64,000 nucleotides of DNA from Shinella daejeonensis (GTDB lineage Bacteria > Pseudomonadota > Alphaproteobacteria > Rhizobiales > Rhizobiaceae), in the NCBI RefSeq assembly GCF_024281235.1, contig NZ_JAHWXY010000001.1, forward strand, positions 248,001-312,000, written 5' to 3'. How positions within the stretch are numbered: position 1 is the first letter of the stretch; each line of letters starts with the position of its first letter. The notes beneath the pieces are model-generated. The model saw nothing but the letters and a program-made list of their open reading frames with translations, did no database searches and was not told the DNA's origin. The translations under genes and the position numbers were made by a program. This document shows, piece by piece, positions 49,590 to 60,277 of this stretch.

Positions 49590-49628
49590 CCATTCAAGGT
49601 TCTTCATCCGGGTCGCCCCGGTTCTGAA

Positions 49629-50717
49629 TTACAATTCCGCCGCGTCGTCGCCGTCGTTCGGATCCGGCCCGCCGTTCTCCAGGAACCGGTCGGCGATGAG
49701 CCCGGCATTCTGGCGCAGCGCCGTCTCGATCTCGCGGGCGAGATCGGGATTGTCGCGCAGGAAGTTCTTGGCGTTCTCCCGGCCCTGCCCGAGGCGCTGG
49801 CTGTTATAGGAAAACCAGGCGCCCGACTTCTCGACGATGCCGGCCTTGACGCCGAGGTCGATCAATTCGCCGGTCTTGGAAACGCCCTCGCCATACATGA
49901 TGTCGAATTCGACCTGCTTGAAGGGCGGAGCCATCTTGTTCTTGACGACCTTGACGCGGGTCTGGTTGCCGATCACCTCGTCGCGCTCCTTGACCGCGCC
50001 GATACGGCGGATGTCGAGGCGGACCGAGGCGTAGAACTTGAGCGCGTTGCCGCCCGTCGTGGTTTCCGGCGAACCGAACATCACGCCGATCTTCATGCGG
50101 ATCTGGTTGATGAAGATCACCATCGTATTGGATTTGGAGATCGAGGCGGTCAGCTTGCGCAGCGCCTGGCTCATCAGACGGGCCTGAAGGCCCGGCAGGC
50201 TGTCGCCCATCTCACCCTCGATTTCGGCGCGCGGCGTCAGCGCCGCCACCGAGTCGATGACCAGCACGTCGATCGCGCCGGAGCGCACCAGCGTATCGGT
50301 GATCTCCAGCGCCTGCTCGCCGGTGTCCGGCTGGGAGATGAGAAGGTTCTCAAGGTCGACGCCCAGCTTGCGGGCATAGACCGGATCGAGCGCATGCTCC
50401 GCGTCGACGAAAGCGCAGATGCCGCCCTTCTTCTGCGCCTCGGCGATCGTTTGCAGCGCCAGCGTCGTCTTGCCCGAGCTTTCCGGCCCGTAGATCTCTA
50501 TGATACGCCCCTTCGGCAGGCCACCGACCCCAAGCGCGATATCGAGGCTGAGCGAGCCTGTCGGGACCGTCTCGATCTCGACCACGCTGTCCTTGGAGCC
50601 GAGCTTCATGATGGAGCCCTTGCCAAAGGAGCGCTCGATCTGGGAGAGCGCCGCTTCGAGTGCCTTGCTTTTGTCCACTGCTTTATCCTCTACGAGCCGC
50701 AAAGTGTTCTGTGCCAT
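49629..50717 (-). CDS. recA: RecA recombinase
   Basis: 362 residues. Forms ATP-dependent filaments on single-stranded DNA for homologous recombination and triggers LexA self-cleavage. Walker A is GPESSGKT (77-84); the [14 protein letters not shown] signature and loop regions are intact. ATG 50717 follows AAAGGTGG; the frame upstream to 50795 is not needed. A TTG-N11-CAA box lies about 70 bp upstream of the start. It diverges from psuK over 241 bp. Confidence 0.99.
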   Translation of the reverse strand: MAQNTLRLVEDKAVDKSKALEAALSQIERSFGKGSIMKLGSKDSVVEIETVPTGSLSLDIALGVGGLPKGRIIEIYGPESSGKTTLALQTIAEAQKKGGICAFVDAEHALDPVYARKLGVDLENLLISQPDTGEQALEITDTLVRSGAIDVLVIDSVAALTPRAEIEGEMGDSLPGLQARLMSQALRKLTASISKSNTMVIFINQIRMKIGVMFGSPETTTGGNALKFYASVRLDIRRIGAVKERDEVIGNQTRVKVVKNKMAPPFKQVEFDIMYGEGVSKTGELIDLGVKAGIVEKSGAWFSYNSQRLGQGRENAKNFLRDNPDLAREIETALRQNAGLIADRFLENGGPDPNDGDDAAEL

Positions 50718-50785
50718 TCTGTCCACCTTTAGGTTATTGGAACAAGACAGGCAATGAACCCGCCGATACACGCTATGTACACCCT

Positions 50786-50802
50786 TTGTTCTCATTCCGC
50801 AA
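50786..50802. promoter_or_regulatory. SOS-type box TTG-N11-CAA upstream of recA
   Basis: The sequence TTGTTCTCATTCCGCAA exactly fits TTG-N11-CAA, the LexA-type operator I recall for rhizobial recA genes, and is positioned 69-85 bp upstream of the recA start. A second, weaker candidate (GTTC-N7-GTTT, one mismatch from the alphaproteobacterial GTTC-N7-GTTC) is at 50845-50859. Binding is not shown by sequence alone. Confidence 0.6.
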
Positions 50803-50958
50803 GAGAGCTACATCCGGTTGAATCGTTTCATAAATCCCATGTATGTTCTTTTTTTGTTTCAAACCGCGCAAAAGGCGGGGAAATTCGCCACCGATTCGCC
50901 GTTGCAGCCGTCTGAACGGCGCGAATCGGCCGGAGGCCGCGACGATTGAGGGACGACG

Positions 50959-51906
50959 ATGACGGGCAGAACGATCCTGGTCATGGGCGGCGCGCATGTG
51001 GACCGCCGCGGGCGCATCGCCGGCGACACGGCGCCGGGAGCCAGCAATCCCGGCTCCTGGCTCGTTGAAGCCGGCGGCGGCGGCTTCAATGTGGCGCGCA
51101 ATCTCGCCCGTCTTCGGCATGCGGTGCGGCTGGTGTCGCCCCGCGGCGGCGATCCGGAAGGCGAACTCGTCGCGACGGCCGCGCTTGCCGCCGGCGTCGA
51201 GGATACGCCTTTCGTCTTCCTCGACCGGGCGACGCCGAGCTATACGGCGATCATCGAGCGCAACGGCGATCTGGTGATCGCGCTTGCCGACATGGATCTC
51301 TACCGGCTCTTTTCTCCCCGCCGTCTGGAGCAGCGCGCCATGCGCGCGGCCATCGCCGCCGCCGACCTCGTGGTGACCGACGCCAACCTGCCGGCCGAAA
51401 CGCTGACCCGGCTGGCACATGCCGCGAAGGCGGCGCATACGCCGCTTGCCGGCATCGCCATTTCCCCGGCGAAGGTCGGCCGGTTCCGCGCGGCGCTGGA
51501 CTCGCTTGCCTTTCTTTTCATGAACGAGGCGGAGGCGCGGGCCCTGACGGGCGCGACACCGGCTGAAACCGCCGGCTGGCCGGACCTGCTGCGAAAGTCG
51601 GGTCTTGCCGCCGGCGTCGTCACGCGCGGCAGCCGCGAGGCCGTCGCCTTCGACCGGCAGACGGCCGTCCTCGTCCGGCCGCCGCAGATTGCCGGGCTTT
51701 GCGACGTGACCGGCGCGGGCGATGCGCTCGCTTCCGGCTTCCTCGACGCCTGGCTGGCCGGCGGTCCGCCGGGCGAGGCCCTGCGCCGCGGGGTCGCAGC
51801 GGCGGCCATTGCGCTGCGCTCGCCCCGCGCCGTCGCCGAAAACATGTCCGGGGACGCGATCGCCGCGGCACTCGCCCATGTACCGCCGGCCGAAATTCTG
51901 CCATGA
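50959..51906 (+). CDS. psuK: PfkB-family pseudouridine kinase
   Basis: 315 residues of the ribokinase/PfkB family: a VMGGAHVDRRGR start, a GGGGFNVARNLARL substrate block, and the C-terminal DVTGAGDALASGFL motif with catalytic Asp in GAGD. Adjacency to psuG makes pseudouridine the likely substrate, giving pseudouridine 5'-phosphate. The two genes lie 33 bp apart. It diverges from recA and shares that intergenic region. Confidence 0.9.
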   Translation: MTGRTILVMGGAHVDRRGRIAGDTAPGASNPGSWLVEAGGGGFNVARNLARLRHAVRLVSPRGGDPEGELVATAALAAGVEDTPFVFLDRATPSYTAIIERNGDLVIALADMDLYRLFSPRRLEQRAMRAAIAAADLVVTDANLPAETLTRLAHAAKAAHTPLAGIAISPAKVGRFRAALDSLAFLFMNEAEARALTGATPAETAGWPDLLRKSGLAAGVVTRGSREAVAFDRQTAVLVRPPQIAGLCDVTGAGDALASGFLDAWLAGGPPGEALRRGVAAAAIALRSPRAVAENMSGDAIAAALAHVPPAEILP

Positions 51907-51939
51907 GACTCTTTTGCCGACATTCCGCGAGGATATCGT

Positions 51940-52866
51940 ATGACCAGATCCGCCTCCCCCGCCCTGCCGATCGCATATTCGCAGGAGGTCGCCGCCGCCC
52001 GGGCCCGCGCCGCGCCGCTCGTCGCGCTCGAATCGACGATCATCACTCACGGCATGCCCTATCCCGGCAATCTTGACATGGCGCGCAGCGTGGAGAGCAT
52101 CATCCGCGCCGAGGGCGCGGTGCCGGCGACCATCGCGGTCATCGACGGCGTTCTGCATATCGGTCTCGAGACCGCGCAACTGGAAGCGCTGGCGCAGACC
52201 GACGGCGCGATGAAGCTGTCGCGCGCCGATCTCGCCTTCGCCATCGCCGAGCGGCGCACCGGCGCGACGACGGTCGCCGCCACGATGATCGCCGCCGCCC
52301 GGGCCGGCATCCGGGTCTTTGCGACCGGCGGCATCGGCGGTGTGCACCGCAAGGCCGAGGAAACCTTCGATATTTCCGCCGACCTCGAGGAATTGTCGCG
52401 CACCGGCGTCATCGTCGTCTGCGCCGGCCCCAAGGCCATCCTCGACATTCCGAAGACGCTGGAGGTCCTGGAAACGCGGGGCGTGCCGGTGGTCAGCTAC
52501 GACAGCCCGGTTTTCCCGGCCTTCTGGTCGCGCGATTCCGGCCTGCCGAGCCCGCTGATGCTGAACAGCCCCGCCGCCATCGCCAATTTCCAGAAGACAC
52601 GCGACCAGCTCGGGGTGGACGGCGGCATGCTGATCGCCAATCCCGTACCGGCGGAAAGCGAAATCCCGCGCGAGGAAATGGAGATCTATATCACCCGCGC
52701 ATTGGACAATGCCGAACGCGACGAGATCGCCGGCAAGGAGGTCACCCCCTATCTGCTCGACGCGCTGTTCCGCCTGACGGACGGCCGGAGCCTTGCGACC
52801 AATATCGCGCTGGTGGAAAACAACGCCCGCCTGGCGGCGGAAATCGCGGTGGCCCTGAGCGAATAG
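51940..52866 (+). CDS. psuG: Pseudouridine-5'-phosphate glycosidase
   Basis: 308 residues. Reversibly splits pseudouridine 5'-phosphate to uracil and ribose 5-phosphate by opening the C-C bond. Family blocks are LVALESTIITHGMPYPGN, GATTVAATMIAA, FATGGIGGVHR and YDSPVFPAFWSRDSG, including the catalytic Lys-containing segment. Together with psuK it allows salvage of pseudouridine from RNA turnover. It ends at a strong bidirectional terminator. Confidence 0.95.
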   Translation: MTRSASPALPIAYSQEVAAARARAAPLVALESTIITHGMPYPGNLDMARSVESIIRAEGAVPATIAVIDGVLHIGLETAQLEALAQTDGAMKLSRADLAFAIAERRTGATTVAATMIAAARAGIRVFATGGIGGVHRKAEETFDISADLEELSRTGVIVVCAGPKAILDIPKTLEVLETRGVPVVSYDSPVFPAFWSRDSGLPSPLMLNSPAAIANFQKTRDQLGVDGGMLIANPVPAESEIPREEMEIYITRALDNAERDEIAGKEVTPYLLDALFRLTDGRSLATNIALVENNARLAAEIAVALSE

Positions 52867-52886
52867 TCCTTTCCGAAGGCATGCAT

Positions 52887-52920
52887 GAAAGAGGCCGGGG
52901 AACGCTCCCCGGCCTCTTTC
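52887..52920. terminator. Bidirectional terminator
   Basis: A perfect 15-bp stem (GAAAGAGGCCGGGGA / TCCCCGGCCTCTTTC) with a 4-nt loop lies between psuG and the convergent chemoreceptor gene. Confidence 0.9.
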
Positions 52921-52992
52921 TGCTTGACGATATCCGTTTCGCCTTTGGGTCCTTGCTCCGTGTAGCCGGAAGGCGGCCCGCAGAACCTGCGC

Positions 52993-55542
52993 TCAGGCGG
53001 CGGCGCCCGCGCGGCGGTCGGTCAAGCCGCCGCCATAGCCCTGCGGATCGCGCGTGCGGAAATGGTCGATCTTGTCGGTCAGTTCCTCCACCCGGCGACG
53101 CAAACCGTGGATTTCGGCGGTGTTTTCCTCGACCATGGCGGCATTCTGCTGCGTGATGAGCTCGACCTCTTGAACCGCCTGGTTCACCTCGTTCAAGCCC
53201 TGATACTGCTCGGCCGCCGCCGCCTCGATGCCACCGACGAGTTCGTGGATCGAGGAGATCTGCGCGTTGATCACGGTCAGCGCCTGACCGGTCTCGGTGA
53301 CGAGCGCCACGCCGTTCTTGACCTGTACGGAGCTGTCGGAAATCAGCCCCTTGATCTCGCGGGCCGCACCGGCGCACCGCTGCGCGAGTTCACGCACCTC
53401 CTGCGCGACGACGGCGAAGCCGCGCCCCGCCTCGCCGGCCCGGGCAGCCTCCACGCCGGCATTGAGCGCCAGCAGGTTGGTCTGGAAGGCGATCTCGTCG
53501 ATAACGCCGATGATCGTGCCGATCCGCTCGGAGGAATGCCTGATCTCGTCCATGGCGCTGACCGCTCTTGCGACCACCTCGCCGGAACGGATCGCGTAAT
53601 CATGCGTCTCGTCGACGGAAGCCGCCGTCTTTTGCGCGCTTTCAGCCGTGGTCCGGACGATATCGGTCAGTTGGCGCAGCGCCCGCGAGCTTTCCTCCAG
53701 CGCCGCCGCCTGCTGTTCGGTACGGCGCGCGAGATCGTCGGCCGAAGCGGCGAGGTTCCCCGTACCGCCGTTGATCTCCACCGTCGCCGCACGCACGTCG
53801 GAGAGCGTGGCGCGCAGCGCCTCCACGGCATTGTTGTAAGTGCGGGCCATGGCGACGTAATCGGCCGCCAGCGCCTCGGTCATGCTTTCTTCCAGATTGC
53901 CGGCGGCAAGCTGGCCGAGCACATCCGACAGCGCCGTCAGCGCCTCGTTCTGCTCCGCTTCGATACGCGCCCGCTCCGCGGCGCGGCGTGCCTCATCCTC
54001 GGCGGAGAGGCGGCGCTGCGTCTCGGCCGCCTCTTCTAGGCGGATATTCTCCCGCGCCGCATCGCGGAAGACGGCGACCGAGCGCACCATGTCGCCGATC
54101 TCGTCGCCGCGATGACGGCCGTCGATACGGATATCAAGGTCGCCGCCGGCCAGCCGCGACATGGCTTCGGTCACGCGCTTGAGGGGCCCGCGCAGCGTTT
54201 CTACCAGCATCAGACCGCCGATGACGGCAAGAATCGTTCCAGCGATCATCGCGAAGATCGACACATTGGCGGAGCGCTCGCTATCCTGCCTGCCGGCCTC
54301 CTGCGCACTGGAGACGAAGTTTTCCAGCGTCTGGCTGGCTTCGGCCACGAGCCCGTGGGCTTCGGCGCGCGCCGCCCGCCATTTCTCGCCCACGGCGATA
54401 AGCTGCTGCGTCCCGTCCTCGATGCGGTCGAGCGAAGGCGCAAGCTTGCCGGAAAGCCCGTGGAGCGCGGCGTTCTTCGCGCCGCGCTTGGATAGTTCCG
54501 CCGCAGTGGCCGAAATCCGGGTGATGGCCGAAAGAACCGCCTCACGCGTCTCGTCCCCGAGATGGCGATGCAGTTCGCTGATATGGAAGCGGGTATCGTC
54601 GACGCCCTTGAAGGTGCTGCTCATCAGCCCGATCAGCGTCTTCAACTGCGAAATTTCCGCATCCATGCCGACGAAACGCCGCGCGGCGGTGTCGGAATTC
54701 TCGCCCGCCGCCTTGACGAAGTCGGCCTCGAATTTCGACAGCTTTGCAAGCACCGGTACGAAGGCCGATTTCTTCGCGTCCAGATCGTCGCTGCTGGCGA
54801 GAATGGACTTGATGGCCGCGATCTCGGCATCGAGCGGTTCGATCCCCTCCAGCGCCTTCGGCGAGGCGATCGATTTGGATTCGGCCAGTTGCTTGACGAG
54901 ATGCGGCAGATAGGTGTCGGCCGCCTTGACCTTGTCCTCCGGCTTCATGGCGAGCGCGACCGGCTTGCGGAGCTTGCCGATGCGCTCGGCAAGCCCCTGA
55001 TAGGCGGCGGCATCGAAAAGCAGCGTCTTGGCGAAAACTTCCTTGGCGTTCGATTCGCTGCGCAGCACCGCGATCTGCTTTTCCGCAAATTCACTGTCGT
55101 GCATCATCGTGGCAAGCGCATCGTCGAGCGCGGCCGTGACGGCGCGGCGCTCCCCGTCCACCGCCCACAGCGTTTCGGTCTGCGCCCGCATCCTGTCGGC
55201 AAGCGCCACGACGGAGGCGATCTTCTCCCGTTGCGCATCCTCATGCAACAGGTCCTCCAGCGACCGGATGCCGGCCTCCTGCTCGTCGATGCGCCCGATA
55301 AGGACGTCGCGTGTCTCCGGCCCGGGCCGGTCGATAAAATCCTGAAGGCCGGTGCGCAGATTCTGGAAATCGGAAAGACTTTTGATCGTCTCGCGCGTCA
55401 CGGTCATATGCCCGTTCAACGTGCGGGCCGTGAAGAGGCCGGCAAGGCCCACTCCGGCGATAAGCACGACGAGCGGCACCACGAAAAGCAGCACTTTCGT
55501 GACGATCCGCCGCTGCTGGAGCAATCGGTCGATGAAAGACAT
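52993..55542 (-). CDS. Methyl-accepting chemotaxis protein with large periplasmic domain
   Basis: 849 residues. TM1 is about 16-38, then a roughly 385-residue all-helical periplasmic region, TM2 about 426-448, a HAMP domain ([24 protein letters not shown]), a second HAMP-like segment, and a signalling domain with the conserved tip [19 protein letters not shown]. It should sense an external ligand and control CheA. The C terminus (RRAGAAA) has no CheR-binding pentapeptide. The start is ATG 55542 (MSFIDRLL). No other chemotaxis gene is close by. Confidence 0.92.
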   Translation of the reverse strand: MSFIDRLLQQRRIVTKVLLFVVPLVVLIAGVGLAGLFTARTLNGHMTVTRETIKSLSDFQNLRTGLQDFIDRPGPETRDVLIGRIDEQEAGIRSLEDLLHEDAQREKIASVVALADRMRAQTETLWAVDGERRAVTAALDDALATMMHDSEFAEKQIAVLRSESNAKEVFAKTLLFDAAAYQGLAERIGKLRKPVALAMKPEDKVKAADTYLPHLVKQLAESKSIASPKALEGIEPLDAEIAAIKSILASSDDLDAKKSAFVPVLAKLSKFEADFVKAAGENSDTAARRFVGMDAEISQLKTLIGLMSSTFKGVDDTRFHISELHRHLGDETREAVLSAITRISATAAELSKRGAKNAALHGLSGKLAPSLDRIEDGTQQLIAVGEKWRAARAEAHGLVAEASQTLENFVSSAQEAGRQDSERSANVSIFAMIAGTILAVIGGLMLVETLRGPLKRVTEAMSRLAGGDLDIRIDGRHRGDEIGDMVRSVAVFRDAARENIRLEEAAETQRRLSAEDEARRAAERARIEAEQNEALTALSDVLGQLAAGNLEESMTEALAADYVAMARTYNNAVEALRATLSDVRAATVEINGGTGNLAASADDLARRTEQQAAALEESSRALRQLTDIVRTTAESAQKTAASVDETHDYAIRSGEVVARAVSAMDEIRHSSERIGTIIGVIDEIAFQTNLLALNAGVEAARAGEAGRGFAVVAQEVRELAQRCAGAAREIKGLISDSSVQVKNGVALVTETGQALTVINAQISSIHELVGGIEAAAAEQYQGLNEVNQAVQEVELITQQNAAMVEENTAEIHGLRRRVEELTDKIDHFRTRDPQGYGGGLTDRRAGAAA

Positions 55543-55808
55543 GGGGTTCCCCGGGTTCTTCTTTGTTTTTTCATGATCCCGCCGGGCGGCGCGAAAAGCC
55601 GTTGGAGGCCGCACCCGTCGCATCATGCGAGGTCAGTCCGGGATTGCAAGACGATAGAGAGGGAAGCTTAATGAAACCCTTCGCGCAAACCACCGGATTT
55701 CCGGGCATCGCGCCCCTCAGTCCATCTTTTGCATAGCCCGTCGTTCTGGCCATGGCGCAAAGCCGGAATTGTGCCTATGAGTGAAGAAAATCGCTCGGAA
55801 TCATCTCC

Positions 55809-56714
55809 ATGGCTCTTGACGGAAATGCCAGAGGCGCGCTGTTCATGGTGATCGCCATGGCGAGCTTCACCTGCAACGACGCATTCGTCAAATCGGTGAC
55901 CGGCGAGTTACCGGTCGCGCAGATCATGTTCGTCCGTGGCGCCATGACGACGGCGATCGTTCTGGCGATCGCCCTCTGGATGGGCGCGCTGGCGCCGCTG
56001 CGCTCCATCCTGCAACCGGCGATGGCGCTGCGGGTCGTGGCCGAAATCGTGGCCTCCCTCACCTATATTTCCGCCCTCGGCGCGATGCCTTTCGCCAATA
56101 CCGTGTCAATTCTACAGGCGCTGCCGCTCGCCGTTACCCTCGGCGCAGCGCTCTTTCTCGGCGAGATCGTCGGCTGGCGGCGCTGGCTTGCCATCTTCGC
56201 CGGCTTTGCCGGCGTCCTCATCGTCATGCGGCCGGGACCGGAAGGTTTTTCCATGGCGTCCTTCTTCGTCGTCGCCTCGGTTATCGGCGCAGCCACGCGG
56301 GACCTGTGTACACGACGCATCCGCCGCGACATTTCCTCCCTCTTCATCAGCCTGACCACGGCCGTTTCGCTAACGCTGACGAGCGCCTTGCTGATACCGG
56401 TGACCGGTGGCTGGCAGCCGCTGTCCGGCGAAGCCTTCTTCAAGCTCGCAGGCGCAAGCGCACTGCTCTTCGTCGGCTATCAGACCATCGTTTTCGCCAT
56501 GCGCGTCGGCGATATCTCCTTCGTCGCCCCGTTTCGCTACACCAGCCTGCTCTGGGCGCTGACGATCGGCTTCCTCGTCTTTGCCGAAGTGCCAGACCTC
56601 TGGATGATCGCGGGCGTCGCGATCATCGTGGCCTCCGGCCTCTACACGTTCTACCGTGAAAACCGCCGGCGCGTGAAAGGCGTCGCGCAGGCATGCGAAC
56701 CACGCTCGCCATGA
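55809..56714 (+). CDS. DMT-superfamily (EamA) transporter
   Basis: 301 residues with ten hydrophobic helices arranged as two EamA repeats, each five helices, typical of drug/metabolite exporters. Start ATG 55809 (MALDGNARGALFMVIAMASFTCNDAFVKS). No substrate can be assigned from sequence or from neighbours. It is divergent from the chemoreceptor and lies 72 bp before mobB, possibly on the same transcript. Confidence 0.88.
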   Translation: MALDGNARGALFMVIAMASFTCNDAFVKSVTGELPVAQIMFVRGAMTTAIVLAIALWMGALAPLRSILQPAMALRVVAEIVASLTYISALGAMPFANTVSILQALPLAVTLGAALFLGEIVGWRRWLAIFAGFAGVLIVMRPGPEGFSMASFFVVASVIGAATRDLCTRRIRRDISSLFISLTTAVSLTLTSALLIPVTGGWQPLSGEAFFKLAGASALLFVGYQTIVFAMRVGDISFVAPFRYTSLLWALTIGFLVFAEVPDLWMIAGVAIIVASGLYTFYRENRRRVKGVAQACEPRSP

Positions 56715-56786
56715 TGTTTCCGGTGGTGGAGATCCCTTTTTCAACATCGGTCTGTCGGGCAATCCCGCCGATACGGAAATCCGGTT

Positions 56787-57320
56787 ATGGTTTTTGAAAC
56801 GATGAGCACACCGAAAATCTTCGGCATTGCCGGATGGAAGAACTCCGGCAAGACCGGTCTGGCGGTCCGGCTGGTCAGCGAACTGGTGGCGCGCGGCTAT
56901 CGCGTCTCGACGATCAAGCACGCCCATCACGATTTCGACATCGACAAGGTGGGGGCGGACAGCTTTCGCCACCGCCAGGCCGGCGCCCATGAGGTGACGA
57001 TCGTCTCCGGCACCCGCTACGCCATCATGCACGAATTGCGCGGCGCGCCGGAACCGGCCTTCTCGGAAATCCTGGCGCGGATCGCGCCCTGCGACATCGT
57101 GCTGATCGAAGGCTACAAGCGCGAGCCGATCCCGAAGATCGAGGCACGCCGGCGGGAGGCCGCCAACCGCACGCCGCTTGCCGACGAAGATCCGCATATC
57201 GTGGCGATCGCCGCCGACCATCCGGTGACCGGCACCGCGCTTCCCGTCTTCGATCTCGACGATACAGTCGCAATTGCCGATTTCGTGGTGGCCGTCACCG
57301 GATTGGCGAAGCCGGACTGA
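56787..57320 (+). CDS. mobB: MobB molybdopterin-guanine dinucleotide accessory GTPase
   Basis: 177 residues with Walker A GWKNSGKT (16-23) and the STIKHAHHDFDID and DIVLIEGYKREPIPKIE blocks diagnostic of MobB. MobB binds GTP and assists MobA in attaching GMP to molybdopterin. I use ATG 56787, which has GGAAATCC nearby; an internal ATG at 56802 lacks a site. A MobA-like fusion lies about 40 kb away in the cox-like operon, but a canonical mobA is not in the window. Confidence 0.9.
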   Translation: MVFETMSTPKIFGIAGWKNSGKTGLAVRLVSELVARGYRVSTIKHAHHDFDIDKVGADSFRHRQAGAHEVTIVSGTRYAIMHELRGAPEPAFSEILARIAPCDIVLIEGYKREPIPKIEARRREAANRTPLADEDPHIVAIAADHPVTGTALPVFDLDDTVAIADFVVAVTGLAKPD

Positions 57321-57368
57321 ATGCGCCATCGGGCGCGGGGCTCCCGCCGGCGCCTGCCGACCGAAAGC

Positions 57369-59996
57369 TTACGAATCCAGCATTTCCCGCACCGCCTCGG
57401 CCAGTTGTTTCAGCGAGAAGGGTTTCGGCAGGAAACCGAATTTGGCCTCGGCCGGCAGGTTGCGCGCAAAAGCATCCTCGGCATAGCCGGAAACGAAGAT
57501 GAACTTCAGGTCCGGATAGGACTTGCGCAATTCGCGCAGCAGTGTCGGCCCGTCCATCTCCGGCATCACCACGTCGGACACGACGATATCGACCGCGCCG
57601 CCGAGTTCCTCCATGATATCGAGCGCCTCGATGCCGGATCCGGCTTCATGAACGGTATAGCCGCGCGTTTCGAGCATCCGCTTGCCGCCGCGCCGGACGG
57701 CTTCCTCGTCCTCGACGAGCAGAACCACCGCCGAATCGCCCGTCAGATCGCGCGGCTCCTTCTCGGGACCGCCGGACGCCGACCCCGTACCGGCCGAAGT
57801 CCCGGTCCCGGCCTGATCAACGGCCAGGGACGCGACGTCGGTTTCCGCCGGCAACGCCTCTTCCTCATGCCGCGGCATGAGGATGCGGAACGTCGTGCCC
57901 TTGCCCACGTCCGACTCGAGATAGATATAGCCGCCCGATTGCCGGACGATGCCGTAGACCATCGAGAGGCCGAGGCCCGTGCCCTTGCCCACCTCCTTCG
58001 TCGTGAAGAAGGGCTCGAAGATCTTGTCGATGATTTCCTGCGGAATGCCGGTTCCCTCGTCGGCGATCTCGACCTCCACGAGATCGCCCGGCGGCAGGTC
58101 GCGCAGGTTGCGCGCCATGGCCTCCGTCTCCGGAACGTTGCGGGTGCGGAATGTGAGGGTGCCGCCGTCGGGCATCGCATCGCGCGCGTTGACCGCCAGA
58201 TTGATCAGCACCTGTTCGAACTGGCCGAGATCGGTCTTCACCGGCCAGAGGTCGCGGCCGTACTCCACATTGATCTTGACGTTCGTGCCTGTCATGCGGT
58301 CGACGAGCATGCGCAGGTCGCCGATGACGTCGGTCAGGTTGAGCACGGTCGGGCGCATGGTCTGCTTGCGCGAGAAGGCGAGAAGCTGGCGCACCAGAAC
58401 CGCGGCGCGATTGGCGTTGCGCTTGATCTCCATCAGGTCCGCGAAGCTCGCATCGGACGGACGCGCCGAAAGCAGCAGGTGATCCGACGACAGCAGGATC
58501 GCCGTCAGCACGTTGTTGAAGTCATGCGCGATCCCGCCGGCGAGCGTTCCGACGGCGTTCATCTTCTGCGTCTGCGCCATCTGTGTCTCGAGCGCCTTCT
58601 GCTCGGTGGTCTCGACCGCATAGACGATGGCCGCCTCTTCCGGCGCCTCGTCGCTCTGGTCGATGACGGCGTTCACATAGAAGCGGAAATGCCGCCCGTC
58701 GTCGGACGGATGCAGGGAGTCGATCGGCGCGATGTCGCTCTGCCGGTCGCGCGCGGCGTCGAGGCCGGCCTGCATGCGGGCCCGGTCGGCCGGATGGATG
58801 ATGGAATCGATGCGGATGCCGCGATCGATATCGTCCCGCGTGACGATGCCGGAAAACAGTTTCAGGAATGGCGCGTTGGTCCGCAGGATACGCCCGTCGC
58901 CATCGACCGAGGCGATGGCCATCGGCGTATTGTTGAAAAAGCGCGTGAAGCGCATGGAGGCGATCGAGGCGGATTGGTCGCGTTCGCCGCCTTCCTCGCG
59001 CGCCAGGACGATGGTGCGGCTTTCGCCCGGTGCGCCGTCGCGCGTCGTCGAAACGCGATGGACGAGACGCACGGGCAGGCTGCGGCCGTTCGACTTGCGC
59101 AGGTCGAGATCGAGCGTTCCGGTCTTCTTGAGGCCGGGCTCGGCCTGCACCGACTGGATCAGCGCCAGCCCCTCGCCCGCCACCAGATCGCCGATGGCGA
59201 GCGATCCCGGCTGGAACTTCGCCAGGTCGATGCCCAGCCATTCGGCGAGCGTGGCGTTGAGATAGACGACCTCACCCTTGCGGCCGGCCGAGAAGAAACC
59301 GGCCGGCGCGTGGTCGAGGTAATCGATCGCGTTCTGCAATTCCTTGAAGAAGCGCTCCTGATCCTCGCGCTCGTAACTGATGTCGGAGACCTGCCATATA
59401 TAGAGCGGCGGCCCCTTTTTCTGCCGGTCGGGAAGAACCCTGGCCTTGAGGCGATACCAATGCGCGCCGGTGGCGCTGCTGGTCTCGGGGTTCAGCGGCT
59501 TCATGAGGCGGAATTCCTCAGCCCCTTCCTTGCCCTCGTGCAAACCGTTGGTCAGCCGGTAGACGGCCTCGGTCGAATCCCGGTTGCGCGACAGCAGTGT
59601 CTCCAGCGTCTGCACGTCCGCCTCGCCGGTCGCTCCCGTCATCGCCCCATAGGCGGCGTTGGCATAGACGACACGGCCCTTGCGATCGGTGATCAATGTG
59701 CCGTCGGGATGGGAATCGAGAAAACGGCGCGCCAGTTCGTCCGAGCCTTCAGACTGCGGCATGACCTCGATAAAGCCGATCAGCGCCGAAACGACGAAGA
59801 AGATGCCCGCCATCGCGAGCACGCCCAGAACGCCCAGCACGATCTCGTTTTCAAGCTGGTTCTTGAAGACGATGAAGGCGCCGGCCGAAGCCGTCAGCAC
59901 GATGGCCAGAAGAACGATGCGCAGCACCAGCGCCGGCCGCACGCCGCGGTCCACTATGGGCGAGATGTCCTCGCCAGGCCGCCTGTTCTTCGTCAT
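57369..59996 (-). CDS. cckA: Hybrid histidine kinase CckA
   Basis: 875 residues: two membrane helices (about 20-75), PAS-like regions (about 90-210, 220-340 and 345-460), a HisKA domain with the phospho-accepting His in [14 protein letters not shown] (near 491), a HATPase domain, and a C-terminal receiver with the phospho-acceptor Asp in [11 protein letters not shown] (near 808). In alphaproteobacteria CckA passes phosphate through ChpT to CtrA and controls the cell cycle and motility genes. ATG 59996 (MTKNRRP) has GAGGG upstream. It is convergent with mobB and divergent from the FliO-domain gene. Confidence 0.93.
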   Translation of the reverse strand: MTKNRRPGEDISPIVDRGVRPALVLRIVLLAIVLTASAGAFIVFKNQLENEIVLGVLGVLAMAGIFFVVSALIGFIEVMPQSEGSDELARRFLDSHPDGTLITDRKGRVVYANAAYGAMTGATGEADVQTLETLLSRNRDSTEAVYRLTNGLHEGKEGAEEFRLMKPLNPETSSATGAHWYRLKARVLPDRQKKGPPLYIWQVSDISYEREDQERFFKELQNAIDYLDHAPAGFFSAGRKGEVVYLNATLAEWLGIDLAKFQPGSLAIGDLVAGEGLALIQSVQAEPGLKKTGTLDLDLRKSNGRSLPVRLVHRVSTTRDGAPGESRTIVLAREEGGERDQSASIASMRFTRFFNNTPMAIASVDGDGRILRTNAPFLKLFSGIVTRDDIDRGIRIDSIIHPADRARMQAGLDAARDRQSDIAPIDSLHPSDDGRHFRFYVNAVIDQSDEAPEEAAIVYAVETTEQKALETQMAQTQKMNAVGTLAGGIAHDFNNVLTAILLSSDHLLLSARPSDASFADLMEIKRNANRAAVLVRQLLAFSRKQTMRPTVLNLTDVIGDLRMLVDRMTGTNVKINVEYGRDLWPVKTDLGQFEQVLINLAVNARDAMPDGGTLTFRTRNVPETEAMARNLRDLPPGDLVEVEIADEGTGIPQEIIDKIFEPFFTTKEVGKGTGLGLSMVYGIVRQSGGYIYLESDVGKGTTFRILMPRHEEEALPAETDVASLAVDQAGTGTSAGTGSASGGPEKEPRDLTGDSAVVLLVEDEEAVRRGGKRMLETRGYTVHEAGSGIEALDIMEELGGAVDIVVSDVVMPEMDGPTLLRELRKSYPDLKFIFVSGYAEDAFARNLPAEAKFGFLPKPFSLKQLAEAVREMLDS

Positions 59997-60277
59997 CGAT
60001 CCCTCGTCCAAGAGTCTGCCCGCTGGCGTTTCCCGCCGGGCCTGCCTCCAGAATCATGTTTATCTGCCCGAGGGAAGCGCAAAAAGCCGCCAATGGGAAG
60101 CAAGAGGGCGAATTCACAGGGAATATTACACCGGCAGCACCGGAAATTCCCGACGGCTCAGGCGCGATCCACCGATGGACGGGGACAATCCGCGCTGGAC
60201 AACCGCGTCCGGCGGCTTGTAGGAGCCCGAAAAAAGCCGTCAAATGCCGCCACTGTGCCGAAAAGGAGCCCCACCCC

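Noticed and set aside
44777-49627. A 1,616-codon rightward open frame
   Set aside because: It runs out of frame through the SulP gene and antisense to alaS. Composition is Arg/His/Pro-rich and matches no family; it is a codon-bias shadow in GC-rich DNA.
50845-50859. GTTC-N7-GTTT as the recA SOS box
   Set aside because: One mismatch from GTTC-N7-GTTC and set within a T run, so it is easily a chance match; the TTG-N11-CAA box nearer recA is better.
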